Below the pieces are notes generated by a model. The model worked only from the letters and a program-made list of their open reading frames with translations. It searched no databases and had not been told where the DNA came from. This document shows positions 31,892 to 40,206 of a stretch of DNA of 64,000 bases, piece by piece. The DNA comes from Rhodanobacteraceae bacterium. GTDB lineage: Bacteria; Pseudomonadota; Gammaproteobacteria; Xanthomonadales; Rhodanobacteraceae. A program made the translations under genes and the position numbers. The stretch is taken from contig JAACZU010000017.1 of the NCBI GenBank assembly GCA_009996615.1, forward strand, positions 1-64,000, written 5' to 3'. Numbering within the stretch: position 1 is the stretch's first letter; every line of letters starts with the position of its first letter.

Positions 31892-32884
31892 ATGAACGCC
31901 GTCACCGAACACTCCATCCAACTCCAGCTCGACCGCCTCACCGCGCTGCGCGAGGCGATCGCACGGGTCATCGTCGGCCAGCGCGAGGTGGTTGAACAGC
32001 TCCTGATCGGCCTGCTCGCCGGTGGGCACTGCCTGCTCGAAGGCGTGCCGGGCCTGGGCAAGACACTGCTCGTGCGCGCGCTCGGCCAGGCGCTCGCGCT
32101 CGACTTCCGCCGCATCCAGTTCACGCCGGACCTGATGCCGAGCGACATCCTCGGCACCGAGATCCTCGAGGAGGACCACGGCACCGGCAAGCGCTACTTC
32201 AAGTTCCAGCAGGGCCCGGTGTTCACCCACCTGCTGCTCGCCGACGAGCTCAACCGCACGCCGCCGAAGACCCAGTCGGCACTGCTCGAGGCGATGCAGG
32301 AGCGCACGATCAGCTACGCCGGCACCACGCACGCGCTGCCGGCGCCGTTCTTCGTGCTCGCCACGCAGAACCCCCTTGAGCAGGCCGGCACCTATCCGCT
32401 GCCCGAGGCGCAGCTCGACCGCTTCCTGCTGCACATCAAGGTCGACTACCCGGACGAAGCCGAGGAGCGCGCGATCCTCGCGCAGACCACCGGCAGCGGC
32501 GGCGGCGCGATCGCGGCGGTCATGGACGGCGACGAGCTGATCGCGCTGCAGCGGCTCGCGCGCGAAGTGCACGTCGGCGACGACCTGCTGACCTGGATCA
32601 CGCGGCTGGTGCGCGCGACGCGGCCGCAGACCAGCGACATCGCCGCGGTGCGCGAGTGGGTGCGCTGGGGCGCCGGCCCGCGCGCGGGCCAGTCGCTGGT
32701 GCTCGCCGCCAAGGCGCGCGCGCTGCTGCACGGCCGCCTCGCCGCGACGCGCGACGACGTCAAGGCGCTGGCCGCGCCGGTGCTGCGCCATCGCCTGCTG
32801 CTGTCGTTCGCGGCCGAGGCCGAGCAGCGCAGCAGCGACGACGTGGTCGCCGCGCTGCTGCCGGCGGTGCCGTTCCCGGCCTGA
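31892..32884 (+). CDS. MoxR-family AAA+ ATPase
   Basis: A 330-residue AAA+ protein. Walker A is GVPGLGKTLLVRALG (about 47-61), the Walker B/sensor region is LLADELNRTPPKTQSALLEA, and the C-terminal lid domain follows residue 230. MoxR ATPases act as chaperones for metalloproteins or surface complexes together with VWA and DUF58 partners. AGGA precedes the ATG at 31892. The DUF58 gene starts 8 bp after its stop. Confidence 0.95.
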   Translation: MNAVTEHSIQLQLDRLTALREAIARVIVGQREVVEQLLIGLLAGGHCLLEGVPGLGKTLLVRALGQALALDFRRIQFTPDLMPSDILGTEILEEDHGTGKRYFKFQQGPVFTHLLLADELNRTPPKTQSALLEAMQERTISYAGTTHALPAPFFVLATQNPLEQAGTYPLPEAQLDRFLLHIKVDYPDEAEERAILAQTTGSGGGAIAAVMDGDELIALQRLAREVHVGDDLLTWITRLVRATRPQTSDIAAVREWVRWGAGPRAGQSLVLAAKARALLHGRLAATRDDVKALAAPVLRHRLLLSFAAEAEQRSSDDVVAALLPAVPFPA

Positions 32885-32892
32885 GCGCCACC

Positions 32893-33882
32893 GTGGACGC
32901 GACCGTGCTGATTCCACCCGAGGTGCGCGCACGCCTGCGCGGGCTGCGCCTCGTCGCGCGCAGCGGTGCCGGCGACGGCCTCGGCCAGCATCCCAGTCGC
33001 AGCCGCGGCGCCGGCCTCGAGTTCGCCCAGTACCGCGCCTACGAGCCCGGCGACGAACTGCGTCGCGTCGACTGGAAGCTGTACGCGCGCTCGGACCGCT
33101 ACTTCGTGCGCGAAGCCGAGCGCGACAGCCCCCTGACGGTATGGCTGCTGCTCGACGCGACCGCGTCGATGCGCCAGGCCGACATGGCGCGGCCGGCCTG
33201 GGCCAAGCTCGACGCGGCCAAGGCGCTGGCCGCCTGCGTGATCGAGCTGGCGCTGCGCCAGGGCGATCGCTTCGGCTTGATCGCCCTCGGCGGCGCCGCG
33301 CCGCTGGCGATCCCGGCTGCTGCCGGTCCGCGCCAGCGCGACCGCTGCCTGCTCGGCCTCGCCGGCCTGGCGGGCGCCGGCTCGTGGCCGGACGAAGCGA
33401 CGCTGAAGCCACTGCTGGAACGCATCGCCCCCGGCGCTCTGGTGCTGCTTTTGTCCGACTTCTTCGACGCCGCCGCCGTCGCCCTCGCCGAGCGCCTGTC
33501 CGATGCGCGCCGCGAGGTTCTCTGCGTGCAGCTGCTCGGCGCCGACGAACGCGACTTTCCGTTCCGCGGCGGCCATCGCTTCCGCGACCCGGAATCGGAC
33601 GCCGAGCGCATCGTCGACGCCGGCGCGGTGCGCTCGGATTTCCTTGCCCGCTTCGCCGCCGCGCGCACGGAGCTCGCCGGCCGCTTCGCCGCGCGCGGCA
33701 TCCGCCACACCGGGTACGTGCTCGACGAGCCGCTCGATGCGCCGCTGCGCGTGCTTTTTGGCCCCTCTCCCTCCGGGAGAGGGGTTGGGGCGAGGGTTCG
33801 GAAGAGAGATGACCTCCCAAGTTCATCCGGACCCTCATCCGCCCCTTCGGGGCACCTTCTCCCGAGGGGAGAAGGAGAATGA
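32893..33882 (+). CDS. DUF58-domain protein with repeat-derived C-terminus
   Basis: A 329-residue partner of MoxR. The hallmark YRAYEPGDELRRVDWK (about 52-67) is present, followed by a VWA-like core with LLLDATASMRQ. From about residue 291 onward the protein (PSPSGRGVGARVRKRDD and so on) is translated from a dispersed intergenic element, also found at 31670-31810. The original C-terminus has therefore probably been replaced by about 39 foreign residues. The GTG at 32893 was chosen; another GTG lies at 32905. The stop overlaps the next start (ATGA). Confidence 0.88.
   Translation: MDATVLIPPEVRARLRGLRLVARSGAGDGLGQHPSRSRGAGLEFAQYRAYEPGDELRRVDWKLYARSDRYFVREAERDSPLTVWLLLDATASMRQADMARPAWAKLDAAKALAACVIELALRQGDRFGLIALGGAAPLAIPAAAGPRQRDRCLLGLAGLAGAGSWPDEATLKPLLERIAPGALVLLLSDFFDAAAVALAERLSDARREVLCVQLLGADERDFPFRGGHRFRDPESDAERIVDAGAVRSDFLARFAAARTELAGRFAARGIRHTGYVLDEPLDAPLRVLFGPSPSGRGVGARVRKRDDLPSSSGPSSAPSGHLLPRGEGE
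33762..33876. repeat. MITE-like element inside the DUF58 gene end
   Basis: The copy matches 31670-31810: left end CCCCTCTCCC...GGGAGAGGGGTTGGGG, right end CCCTCATCCG...CTTCTCCCGAGGGGAGAAGG. It ends 2 bp before the start codon of the BatA-like gene and provides the purine-rich sequence ahead of it. Confidence 0.85.
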
Positions 33883-35048
33883 GCCTCACGCTGCTCGCCC
33901 CGCTCGGCCTCGCCGCGCTGGCGGCGCTGGGCATTCCGCTGCTGCTGCATCTGGTCCGGCGCCTGGAGCTGATCACGACCGAGTTCGCCGCGCTGCGCTG
34001 GATCGCCGAGCGCGCGCGGCCGCGTCGGCGCGTGCGCTTCGAGCGTCCGTGGCTGCTCGCGCTGCGCCTCGCCCTGCTCGCACTGCTGGCACTGCTGCTG
34101 GCGCAGCCGGTGCTGACCGCGCCGCCGGCGCCGGCGAAGCCGTGGGCCGTGGTCGCGCCGGGTGTTGAACGCGGCGCCGCGCGTGCGGCGGCGCCAGGCC
34201 TCGACGCCGACTGGCGCTGGCTCGCACCGGACTTTCCGCCGCTCGACGAGGCGCCACCGCCGTCTGTGCCACTGGCAAGCCTGTTGCGCGAACTCGATGC
34301 GCAATTGTCGGCCGGGGCGACCGCGGTCGTCGTCGTGCCGGAGGAGCTGGCCGGCCTCGACGGCGAACGGCCGCACCTCGCGCGCGCGTTCGACTGGCGC
34401 GTCGTGCCGGGCCGCATGGCCGCACCCGAGGCGGCGACGCCGACGCCCACGCGGCTGGTCGTGCGCTACGCGCCCGATGCGACCGACACGCTGACCTACC
34501 TGCGCGCCGCGGTCGCCGCCTGGAACGTGCGCGCGCCGGGCTGCTGCACGCTCGACGCCCAGCCGCTCGACGCGCCGCTGCCGACCGACGCGCGCTGGCT
34601 GGTCTGGCTCGCGCCGCAGGTGCCGGCGGCGATCACGGCGTGGATCGAACGCGGCGGCGTCGCGCTACTGACGCAGCAGGGCGACACGGCGAGCAGCGAG
34701 CCGCTCTGGCGCGCCGCCGATGGCCGCGTGCTCGCCGCGCGTCGGCCGGCCGGTCACGGCCGCATCGTCGCGCTGCGCGGCGCGCTGGCGCCGGCGGACC
34801 TGCCGCTGCTGATCGAGGCCGATTTTCCGGCACGCCTGCACGCCGCCTTCGAGGCGTCGCCGCTGCCGCCAACGCGCGCACCGGCCGCCAGCACGCGCCG
34901 GCTTCAGGCTTCCATGGCGGCGGCCGCGCCGACGGCCGCGAGCGCGGCGCAAACCCCGCTCGATCCGTGGCTCGCGCTCGCGATCGCACTGCTGTTCGTG
35001 CTCGAACGCGTGGTCGCCACGAAGCCGCACGCCGAGGCCACGCCGTGA
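33879..35048 (+). CDS. BatA-like membrane protein
   Basis: A 389-residue inner-membrane protein. The N-terminal segment LTLLAPLGLAALAALGIPLL with RRLELITTEFAALRWI (1-50) is the aerotolerance-type BatA N-terminal domain. A second helix lies near 52-70, and the C-terminal helix WLALAIALLFVLERVV near 365-380. The central extracytoplasmic region resembles a VWA/class I amidotransferase-like fold. It is expected to work with the MoxR and DUF58 proteins. Its ribosome-binding region comes from the repeat element. Confidence 0.8.
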   Translation: MSLTLLAPLGLAALAALGIPLLLHLVRRLELITTEFAALRWIAERARPRRRVRFERPWLLALRLALLALLALLLAQPVLTAPPAPAKPWAVVAPGVERGAARAAAPGLDADWRWLAPDFPPLDEAPPPSVPLASLLRELDAQLSAGATAVVVVPEELAGLDGERPHLARAFDWRVVPGRMAAPEAATPTPTRLVVRYAPDATDTLTYLRAAVAAWNVRAPGCCTLDAQPLDAPLPTDARWLVWLAPQVPAAITAWIERGGVALLTQQGDTASSEPLWRAADGRVLAARRPAGHGRIVALRGALAPADLPLLIEADFPARLHAAFEASPLPPTRAPAASTRRLQASMAAAAPTAASAAQTPLDPWLALAIALLFVLERVVATKPHAEATP

Positions 35049-35094
35049 ACGGCATCGCAGCGCAGTCCGCTTGCATGGTCGTCATGCGCATCAT

Positions 35095-35245
35095 TTGTGG
35101 GAGCGCCGGCAGGCGCGATGCTCTCCTGCCGCAAAGCATCGCGGCTTCCGCCGCTCCCACCAACCGCGATGCGGCGCCCACCCTGGGTATCCGACTTCGC
35201 GCGGCCGCGCTGGGCTGTCGTGGGAGCGGCGGCAGCCGCGATGCT
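35095..35245. repeat. REP-like GTGGGAGCGGCGGCAGCCGCGATGC elements
   Basis: A hairpin with arms at about 35097-35122 and 35135-35160 is followed by a half copy at 35219-35245. This word class is the widespread Pseudomonas/Xanthomonas type of REP sequence. It fills most of the gap between the BatA-like and DUF4175-like genes. Confidence 0.8.
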
Positions 35246-35307
35246 CTGGCCCCGTCGGCGAGCGCCGGTTGCCCCGCCAGCGTGCGTCCGCGTGCGGGAG
35301 CGAGACC

Positions 35308-37434
35308 GTGAACGCCGATACCCACCTCGCCGCCCTGCGCAGCGCAGCGGCACGACGGCGAGTCGCCATCGCGCTGCTCTGCGCGGTACCGCTCGCGCTG
35401 GCGCTGGCGGCGCTGGCCGCGCGCGTGGGCGGTATCTGGGCCGGAGCGCTGGTCGCCGCGTGCGCGGCTGTCGTGCTCGGCGGGTTGGCGCGCCGTGCGT
35501 GGCGCATCGATGCGGCGTGGCTGGCGCGCCGCCTGGATGCCGCGTCGCCGTGCATGGACGACAGCGCCGCGCTGCTGTTCGCAGAGTCCGCGCAGCTGTC
35601 GAATCTCGAGCGCCTGCAGCAGGCCCGGTTGCGCAGCCGGCTCACCGATCTCGACGTCGACCTGCGTCCACCATGGCCGCGACGCGCGATCGCCGCGAGT
35701 GCATGCGCGGCGCTGGCGCTATTCGTGGTCGCGGCGCTGTGGACGTCGCCACCACGCCTCGCGCCGGCAACGGAGCCCGCGGCGCGCACCGCGGCCACCG
35801 CGAGCGCGACCACGCTCGCGCAGGTCGAGCTCGCCATCGCGCCGCCGGCGTACACCGGGCTGCCGGCGCGGCGCGAAGCCTCGCTCGAAGCGAAGGCGCC
35901 GGAAGGCGCGCGCCTGCGCTGGCGCCTGCGCTTCGCGCCGCAGCCGACGGCCGCCGCGCTGGTGCTCCATGACGGCCACCGCCTCGCGCTGGCGCGCGAC
36001 GGCGACGACTGGAGCGGCGAGCACACGCTGACCGCCTCGACGCTGTACCGCGTCGCGCTCGACGGCGCGCCGGCGCTGGCCGACGACCGCCTGTTCCGCC
36101 TCGACGCGCGCGCCGACCAGCCGCCCGAGCTGCGCGTGCTCGCGCCGGAGCACACGCTGAGCCTGTTCGAACCGGGCCAGCAGAGCTGGACGTTCGCGGC
36201 CGAGGCCAGCGACGACTACGGCCTCGGCGCGGCCGAGCTGCTGCTGACGCTGACGCAGGGCACCGGCGAGAACATCGCGTTCAAGGAACAGACGATCGCG
36301 CTCGCCGGCGAGCCGCTCGACGGCCCGCGCCGCATCCGCTACCGGCACACCCTCGACCTCGGCGCGCTCGGCCTCGCGCAGGGCGGCGACGTGATCGTGC
36401 GGCTCGTCGTCCACGACAACCGCCAACCCAAGCCCAACACCACGCGCAGCGCCAGCTTCATCCTGCGCTGGCCGGCCGAACCGTCGAGCGACAGTGCCGG
36501 TCTCGAGGGCATCGTGCAGAAGACGCTGCCGGCCTACTTCCGCAGCCAGCGCCAGATCATCATCGACAGCGAGGCACTGCTGACCGAGCGCGCCACGCTC
36601 GACGAGGCGAAGTTCCTTGCGCGCTCGGACGCGATCGGCGTCGACCAGAAGATCCTGCGCCTGCGCTACGGCCAGTTCCTCGGCGAGGAATCCGAAGGCC
36701 ACGGCGGCGGCCATGGCCATGCCGACGACGCCGCGCACGCGGACGACGACGGCCACGATCATTCCGCCCACGATGACGCCGCGCCGGCGCCGACCGGCTT
36801 CGGCCAGGCCGGCGACGTCGTCGCCGAATACGGCCACGTGCACGACATCGCCGAGGCGGCGACCCTGCTCGATGCCGACATCAGGGCGATCCTGAAATCC
36901 GCATTGGCCGAGATGTGGCAGGCCGAGCTGCACCTGCGCCAGGGCCATCCTGACCTCGCGCTGCCGTACGAGCAGCGCGCGCTCGAGTTCGTCAAGCAGG
37001 TGCAGCAGTCCACGCGCATCTACCTCGCCCGCGTCGGCCTCGAACTGCCGGCGCCGGACGAAACCCGCCGGCTGTCCGGCGAGCGCAAGGATCTGATCGA
37101 TCGCGTCGGCAGCCTCACCGCGGCGGCCGACGATGAACGCACGATCGCGCAACTGTGGCAGGCGCTCGCCGACGGCGGCACGCCGGACTGGGCCGCCGCG
37201 ACAAGCTGGCTGCGCGCGCACCAGGCGCGAACGCCCGATGCGCTCGGCGTGCTCGCCGCACTCGACGCGGCGCAGCGCGATCCGGCCTGCGCCGACTGCC
37301 GCGCGCGCCTGCGCGACCTGCTCTGGCCGCTGCTGCCGACGCCGGCCGCGGCGACCGCGCCGCGCGCCGCGCCCGACGCGGCCGGCCGCGCCTATCTCGA
37401 CGCACTGCGCGAAGCCGCGAAGGGGGCTGGATGA
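35308..37434 (+). CDS. DUF4175-like large membrane protein with His-rich loop
   Basis: A 708-residue protein with two N-terminal hydrophobic helices (about 16-35 and 38-57), a third near 115-135 and a long extracytoplasmic region. The motif PPAYTGLPARREA (about 183-195) and the following beta-rich domain are typical of DUF4175 proteins found with MoxR clusters. Residues about 465-492 form a loop of His and Asp (HGGGHGHADD and onward) that could bind metal. The GTG start has GGGAG upstream. Its stop overlaps a possible start codon (ATGA) of a repeat-encoded ORF. Confidence 0.75.
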   Translation: MNADTHLAALRSAAARRRVAIALLCAVPLALALAALAARVGGIWAGALVAACAAVVLGGLARRAWRIDAAWLARRLDAASPCMDDSAALLFAESAQLSNLERLQQARLRSRLTDLDVDLRPPWPRRAIAASACAALALFVVAALWTSPPRLAPATEPAARTAATASATTLAQVELAIAPPAYTGLPARREASLEAKAPEGARLRWRLRFAPQPTAAALVLHDGHRLALARDGDDWSGEHTLTASTLYRVALDGAPALADDRLFRLDARADQPPELRVLAPEHTLSLFEPGQQSWTFAAEASDDYGLGAAELLLTLTQGTGENIAFKEQTIALAGEPLDGPRRIRYRHTLDLGALGLAQGGDVIVRLVVHDNRQPKPNTTRSASFILRWPAEPSSDSAGLEGIVQKTLPAYFRSQRQIIIDSEALLTERATLDEAKFLARSDAIGVDQKILRLRYGQFLGEESEGHGGGHGHADDAAHADDDGHDHSAHDDAAPAPTGFGQAGDVVAEYGHVHDIAEAATLLDADIRAILKSALAEMWQAELHLRQGHPDLALPYEQRALEFVKQVQQSTRIYLARVGLELPAPDETRRLSGERKDLIDRVGSLTAAADDERTIAQLWQALADGGTPDWAAATSWLRAHQARTPDALGVLAALDAAQRDPACADCRARLRDLLWPLLPTPAAATAPRAAPDAAGRAYLDALREAAKGAG

Positions 37435-37469
37435 CCGCTCGCCCCAACACCCCGTCGTCGCGGCGGGCG

Positions 37470-37613
37470 ATCACTCGACGCAACACATCGTCGTCCCGCC
37501 GGACGATCACTCGACCCAACACATCGTCGTCCCGGCGGATGATCACTCGACCCTACACATCGTCGTCCCGGCGGATGATCACCCGACCCAACACATCGTC
37601 GTCCCGGCGAACG
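37470..37613. repeat. Four tandem 36-bp repeats
   Basis: Units start at 37470, 37506, 37542 and 37578, each beginning ATCACTCGAC or ATCACCCGAC and ending GTCGTCCCGGCGGATG or similar, with a partial unit before. Copies differ at a few bases. The 36-bp length preserves a reading frame running from an ATG at 37431 to 37721 (96 codons, Ser/Arg/Thr-rich). Confidence 0.92.
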
Positions 37614-37671
37614 CCGGGACCCAGTGCCTTCCTTTCAAGCCGACAGACGCTGGGCGTTCGCCGGGACGACG
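37598..37671. repeat. Inverted CGTCGTCCCGGCGAACGCCGGGACC element
   Basis: Arms at about 37598-37624 and 37649-37671 are inverted copies. The left arm merges into the last 36-bp unit, so the tandem array seems to have grown from this element. Related half elements occur at 48312-48411. Confidence 0.8.
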
Positions 37672-37717
37672 GGCGTTGTCAGCTCGCAGAGACGTTGATG
37701 CAGGAGGCCTCGGCCCG

Positions 37718-39484
37718 ATGACGTCCTCCACCGTCGCCCTCCTGCTCGTCCTCGCCGCACTGGTCGGTACCGTGCGGACCTGGCGCCGCGGCGGCCCACG
37801 GCGCGTCATGCGCGTGACCCTGCAACTTGTGGCCGCGGCGCTGCTGTATGCCGTCCTGTTTCCGCCCGCCACGCGCGAGCAGTTCGCCGCCGGCGAACTC
37901 GTGGTGCTGACGCCGGGCACGACGACCGAACAACGCGCCGCGCTGTCCCCAGCGTCGACGCTCGTCGCGCTGCCCGGCATCGACGCGCCAGGCGGCATCG
38001 AACGCGTGCCGGATCTGGGCACCGCATTGCGCAGCCATCCCGATGCGCGCCGCCTGCACATCGTCGGCGGCGGCCTGCCCGCGCGCGACCGCGACGCCGC
38101 GCGCGGGTTGGTCGCGCGCTTCGATGCCGCACCGCTGCCACGCGGAGTGGTCGAACTCGATGCGCCGACGGCGGTGCGCGCGGGCAGCGTGTGGCGGCTC
38201 GCCGGCCGCGTCGAAGGCGTCGGCGACGGCCGCGTCGAGCTGCGCGATCCGGCCGGCGCGGTCGTCGCCGGCATGGCGCTCGACGGCGACGGCCGGTTCA
38301 CGCTGAGCGCGCCGGCGAAAGGCGCCGGCGAGGCGCTGTTCGCGCTGCGCGTGCTCGATCGCGACGGCACGCCAGTCGACGACGTGCCGGTGCCGCTGGT
38401 CACGCGCGCCGGCGCACCGCTGCGGTTGCTGCTGCTCGCCGGCGCGCCGGATCCGGAACTCAAATACCTGCGCCGCTGGGCCGTCGACGCCGGCGTCCAG
38501 CTCGACAGCCGCCTGGCGCTGACCGAGGGCGTCGCGCTGACCGAAGGCGCGCTCGCGCTCGACGCGGCCGCCCTCGCGAAAGCCGATCTCGTGCTCGTCG
38601 ACGAACGCGCCTGGGCCGCGCTCGGCACGACGCAGAAGGCCGCGCTGACCGCCGCCGTCCGCGACGGCCTCGGCCTGCTGCTGCGCGTGACCGGCCCGCT
38701 GCCGCCGGCGATCGCGAGCGATTGGGCCGCGCTCGGCTTCCGCGTGCAGGCGCAGGAGCCCGCCAACCTCGCGCTCGACCACGCGCTCGGCCTGTCCGGA
38801 TCCGGATTCGTGTTCGCGCGCCACGCGATCGACGTGCAGGCGGACGACGCGGCGCCGCTGCTTCGCGCCGACGACGGCGCGCCGCTCGCACTATGGCGCG
38901 CGCAGGCACAGGGGCGCATCGGTGTGTGGGCGCTCGCCGACGCCTGGCGTCTCGCGCTGGCCGGCGAACGCGCACGCTACGCGACGCTGTGGAGCGACAC
39001 GCTCGCGACGCTCTCTCGCGCACGCGCCGCCGCGACACCGCAGCTCCCGCGGGAAGCCCGCGTCGACGAACGCGCGATCCTGTGCGGCATCGCCACCGGC
39101 GACCGTGTCGAAACTGCACAGGGCACCAGCGTCGCGATGTTGATTGACCCAATCACGGCGCCGGGCGCAACGGCAGCGCACGCGTGCGCAGCCTACTGGC
39201 CCGCAAAGGCGGGCTGGCACGCCCTCGTTTCAGGCGGCCAGCGCTGGCCGTTCCACGTCCGCGCCGACGACGAGGCCAAGCCGCTCGCGGCCGCAGCGAA
39301 CCAGCAGGCGACCCGCGCACTCGTCGCCGCACCCGGCGAGCGCGCCGAACTCGCGACGCGCCCGATGTCCTGGCCACGCTGGCCGTTCTTCCTCGCCTGG
39401 CTCGCCGTCATCGCGCTGCTCTGGTGGCTGGAGCGACAGCGCGTGGCGCTGGCTCCTGCGGATGACACAAGCGACGCGGCCTGA
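37718..39484 (+). CDS. Large membrane-anchored protein of the MoxR cluster
   Basis: A 588-residue protein with two N-terminal helices (about 4-20 and 32-50), a long extracytoplasmic region of beta-sandwich and Rossmann-like character (LRLLLLAGAPDPELKYLRRW near 230; VRDGLGLLLRVTGP near 322) and a C-terminal helix WPFFLAWLAVIALLWWLE (near 553-570). The layout resembles membrane-bound glutamine-amidotransferase-like proteins that accompany BatA and DUF4175 genes. The ATG at 37718 has AGGAGG 10 nt upstream. It is the last gene of the cluster. Confidence 0.7.
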   Translation: MTSSTVALLLVLAALVGTVRTWRRGGPRRVMRVTLQLVAAALLYAVLFPPATREQFAAGELVVLTPGTTTEQRAALSPASTLVALPGIDAPGGIERVPDLGTALRSHPDARRLHIVGGGLPARDRDAARGLVARFDAAPLPRGVVELDAPTAVRAGSVWRLAGRVEGVGDGRVELRDPAGAVVAGMALDGDGRFTLSAPAKGAGEALFALRVLDRDGTPVDDVPVPLVTRAGAPLRLLLLAGAPDPELKYLRRWAVDAGVQLDSRLALTEGVALTEGALALDAAALAKADLVLVDERAWAALGTTQKAALTAAVRDGLGLLLRVTGPLPPAIASDWAALGFRVQAQEPANLALDHALGLSGSGFVFARHAIDVQADDAAPLLRADDGAPLALWRAQAQGRIGVWALADAWRLALAGERARYATLWSDTLATLSRARAAATPQLPREARVDERAILCGIATGDRVETAQGTSVAMLIDPITAPGATAAHACAAYWPAKAGWHALVSGGQRWPFHVRADDEAKPLAAAANQQATRALVAAPGERAELATRPMSWPRWPFFLAWLAVIALLWWLERQRVALAPADDTSDAA

Positions 39485-40206
39485 AACGCCGAAGTAGCCT
39501 TCGCACCGGCCGCAGGCGTGATTGGCGGCAGCCGGGACGCCTGAAGCCCTCCCCTTCAAGGGGAGGGTTGGGTGGGGATGGTGTTCAGAAGGAGGGTGCG
39601 CGGAGGCTCACCTTGCTCCCCACGTTCTCGCCGGGCCTTCGGAGGCATGGCGCTGCGAAGCTGGACCTGACCCCGAGCCCATGAAGGCAAAAACTGAACC
39701 TGACCTCGCTCCGGCCTTCTCTCTCATGCCGTCATTCCCGCGGCGAATGGAGGTCGACTCCCATGACGATTTGGCAGCGGACTCGCTGCCCATTCGATAT
39801 TGCGCTCGTAATATTGCTGTGATATTGAGCGCGGGCACCGAGGTCGATGAATACCGCGTCCAGGTGAAAGCGTCGAAACGGGGCGCGCTCGCTGCATTGG
39901 CGAGTGAATGAGGGGAGAAATGCGTCGAGGTCGTCCGCTGTTTCGCGGAAGGCGCGGCATCGCCCGTGATGCGCGTGCAACCGTACAGGGGGCGAGTCGT
40001 TTTTCGGCCTCGATTCCACCGCCATCTCATCCGCTTCGGTTCGTCCGGATGCGGCGATTCCGAACCGCCGGGGGAGCGGGGCGACGAGGGCAGCAGGCAA
40101 GCAACCGAGTCATTCGCAATCCGTATCCGGTGTTCGCGCGCGACTATGCAGTCGCATGATGAGCCTGCCTCGCATCGAGGTGGAGTGTTCCAACGAGGAT
40201 GCAACC
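39485..40206. other. 722-bp intergenic mosaic without a supported gene
   Basis: The stretch has a CCCTCCCCTTCAAGGGGAGGG element at 39545-39587, degenerate words of the AACCTGACCCCG type near 39665-39711, and a hairpin GCGCTC...GAGCGC with inner AATAT/ATATT at 39802-39832. Possible short frames on either strand lack ribosome-binding sites and recognisable protein features. Confidence 0.6.

Noticed and set aside
37470-37613. CRISPR array
   Set aside because: The 36-bp units are directly adjacent with no spacers, and no cas genes are present.
39522-39911. Plus-strand 129-codon frame
   Set aside because: It begins inside a dispersed repeat, lacks a ribosome-binding site and has no recognisable domain.
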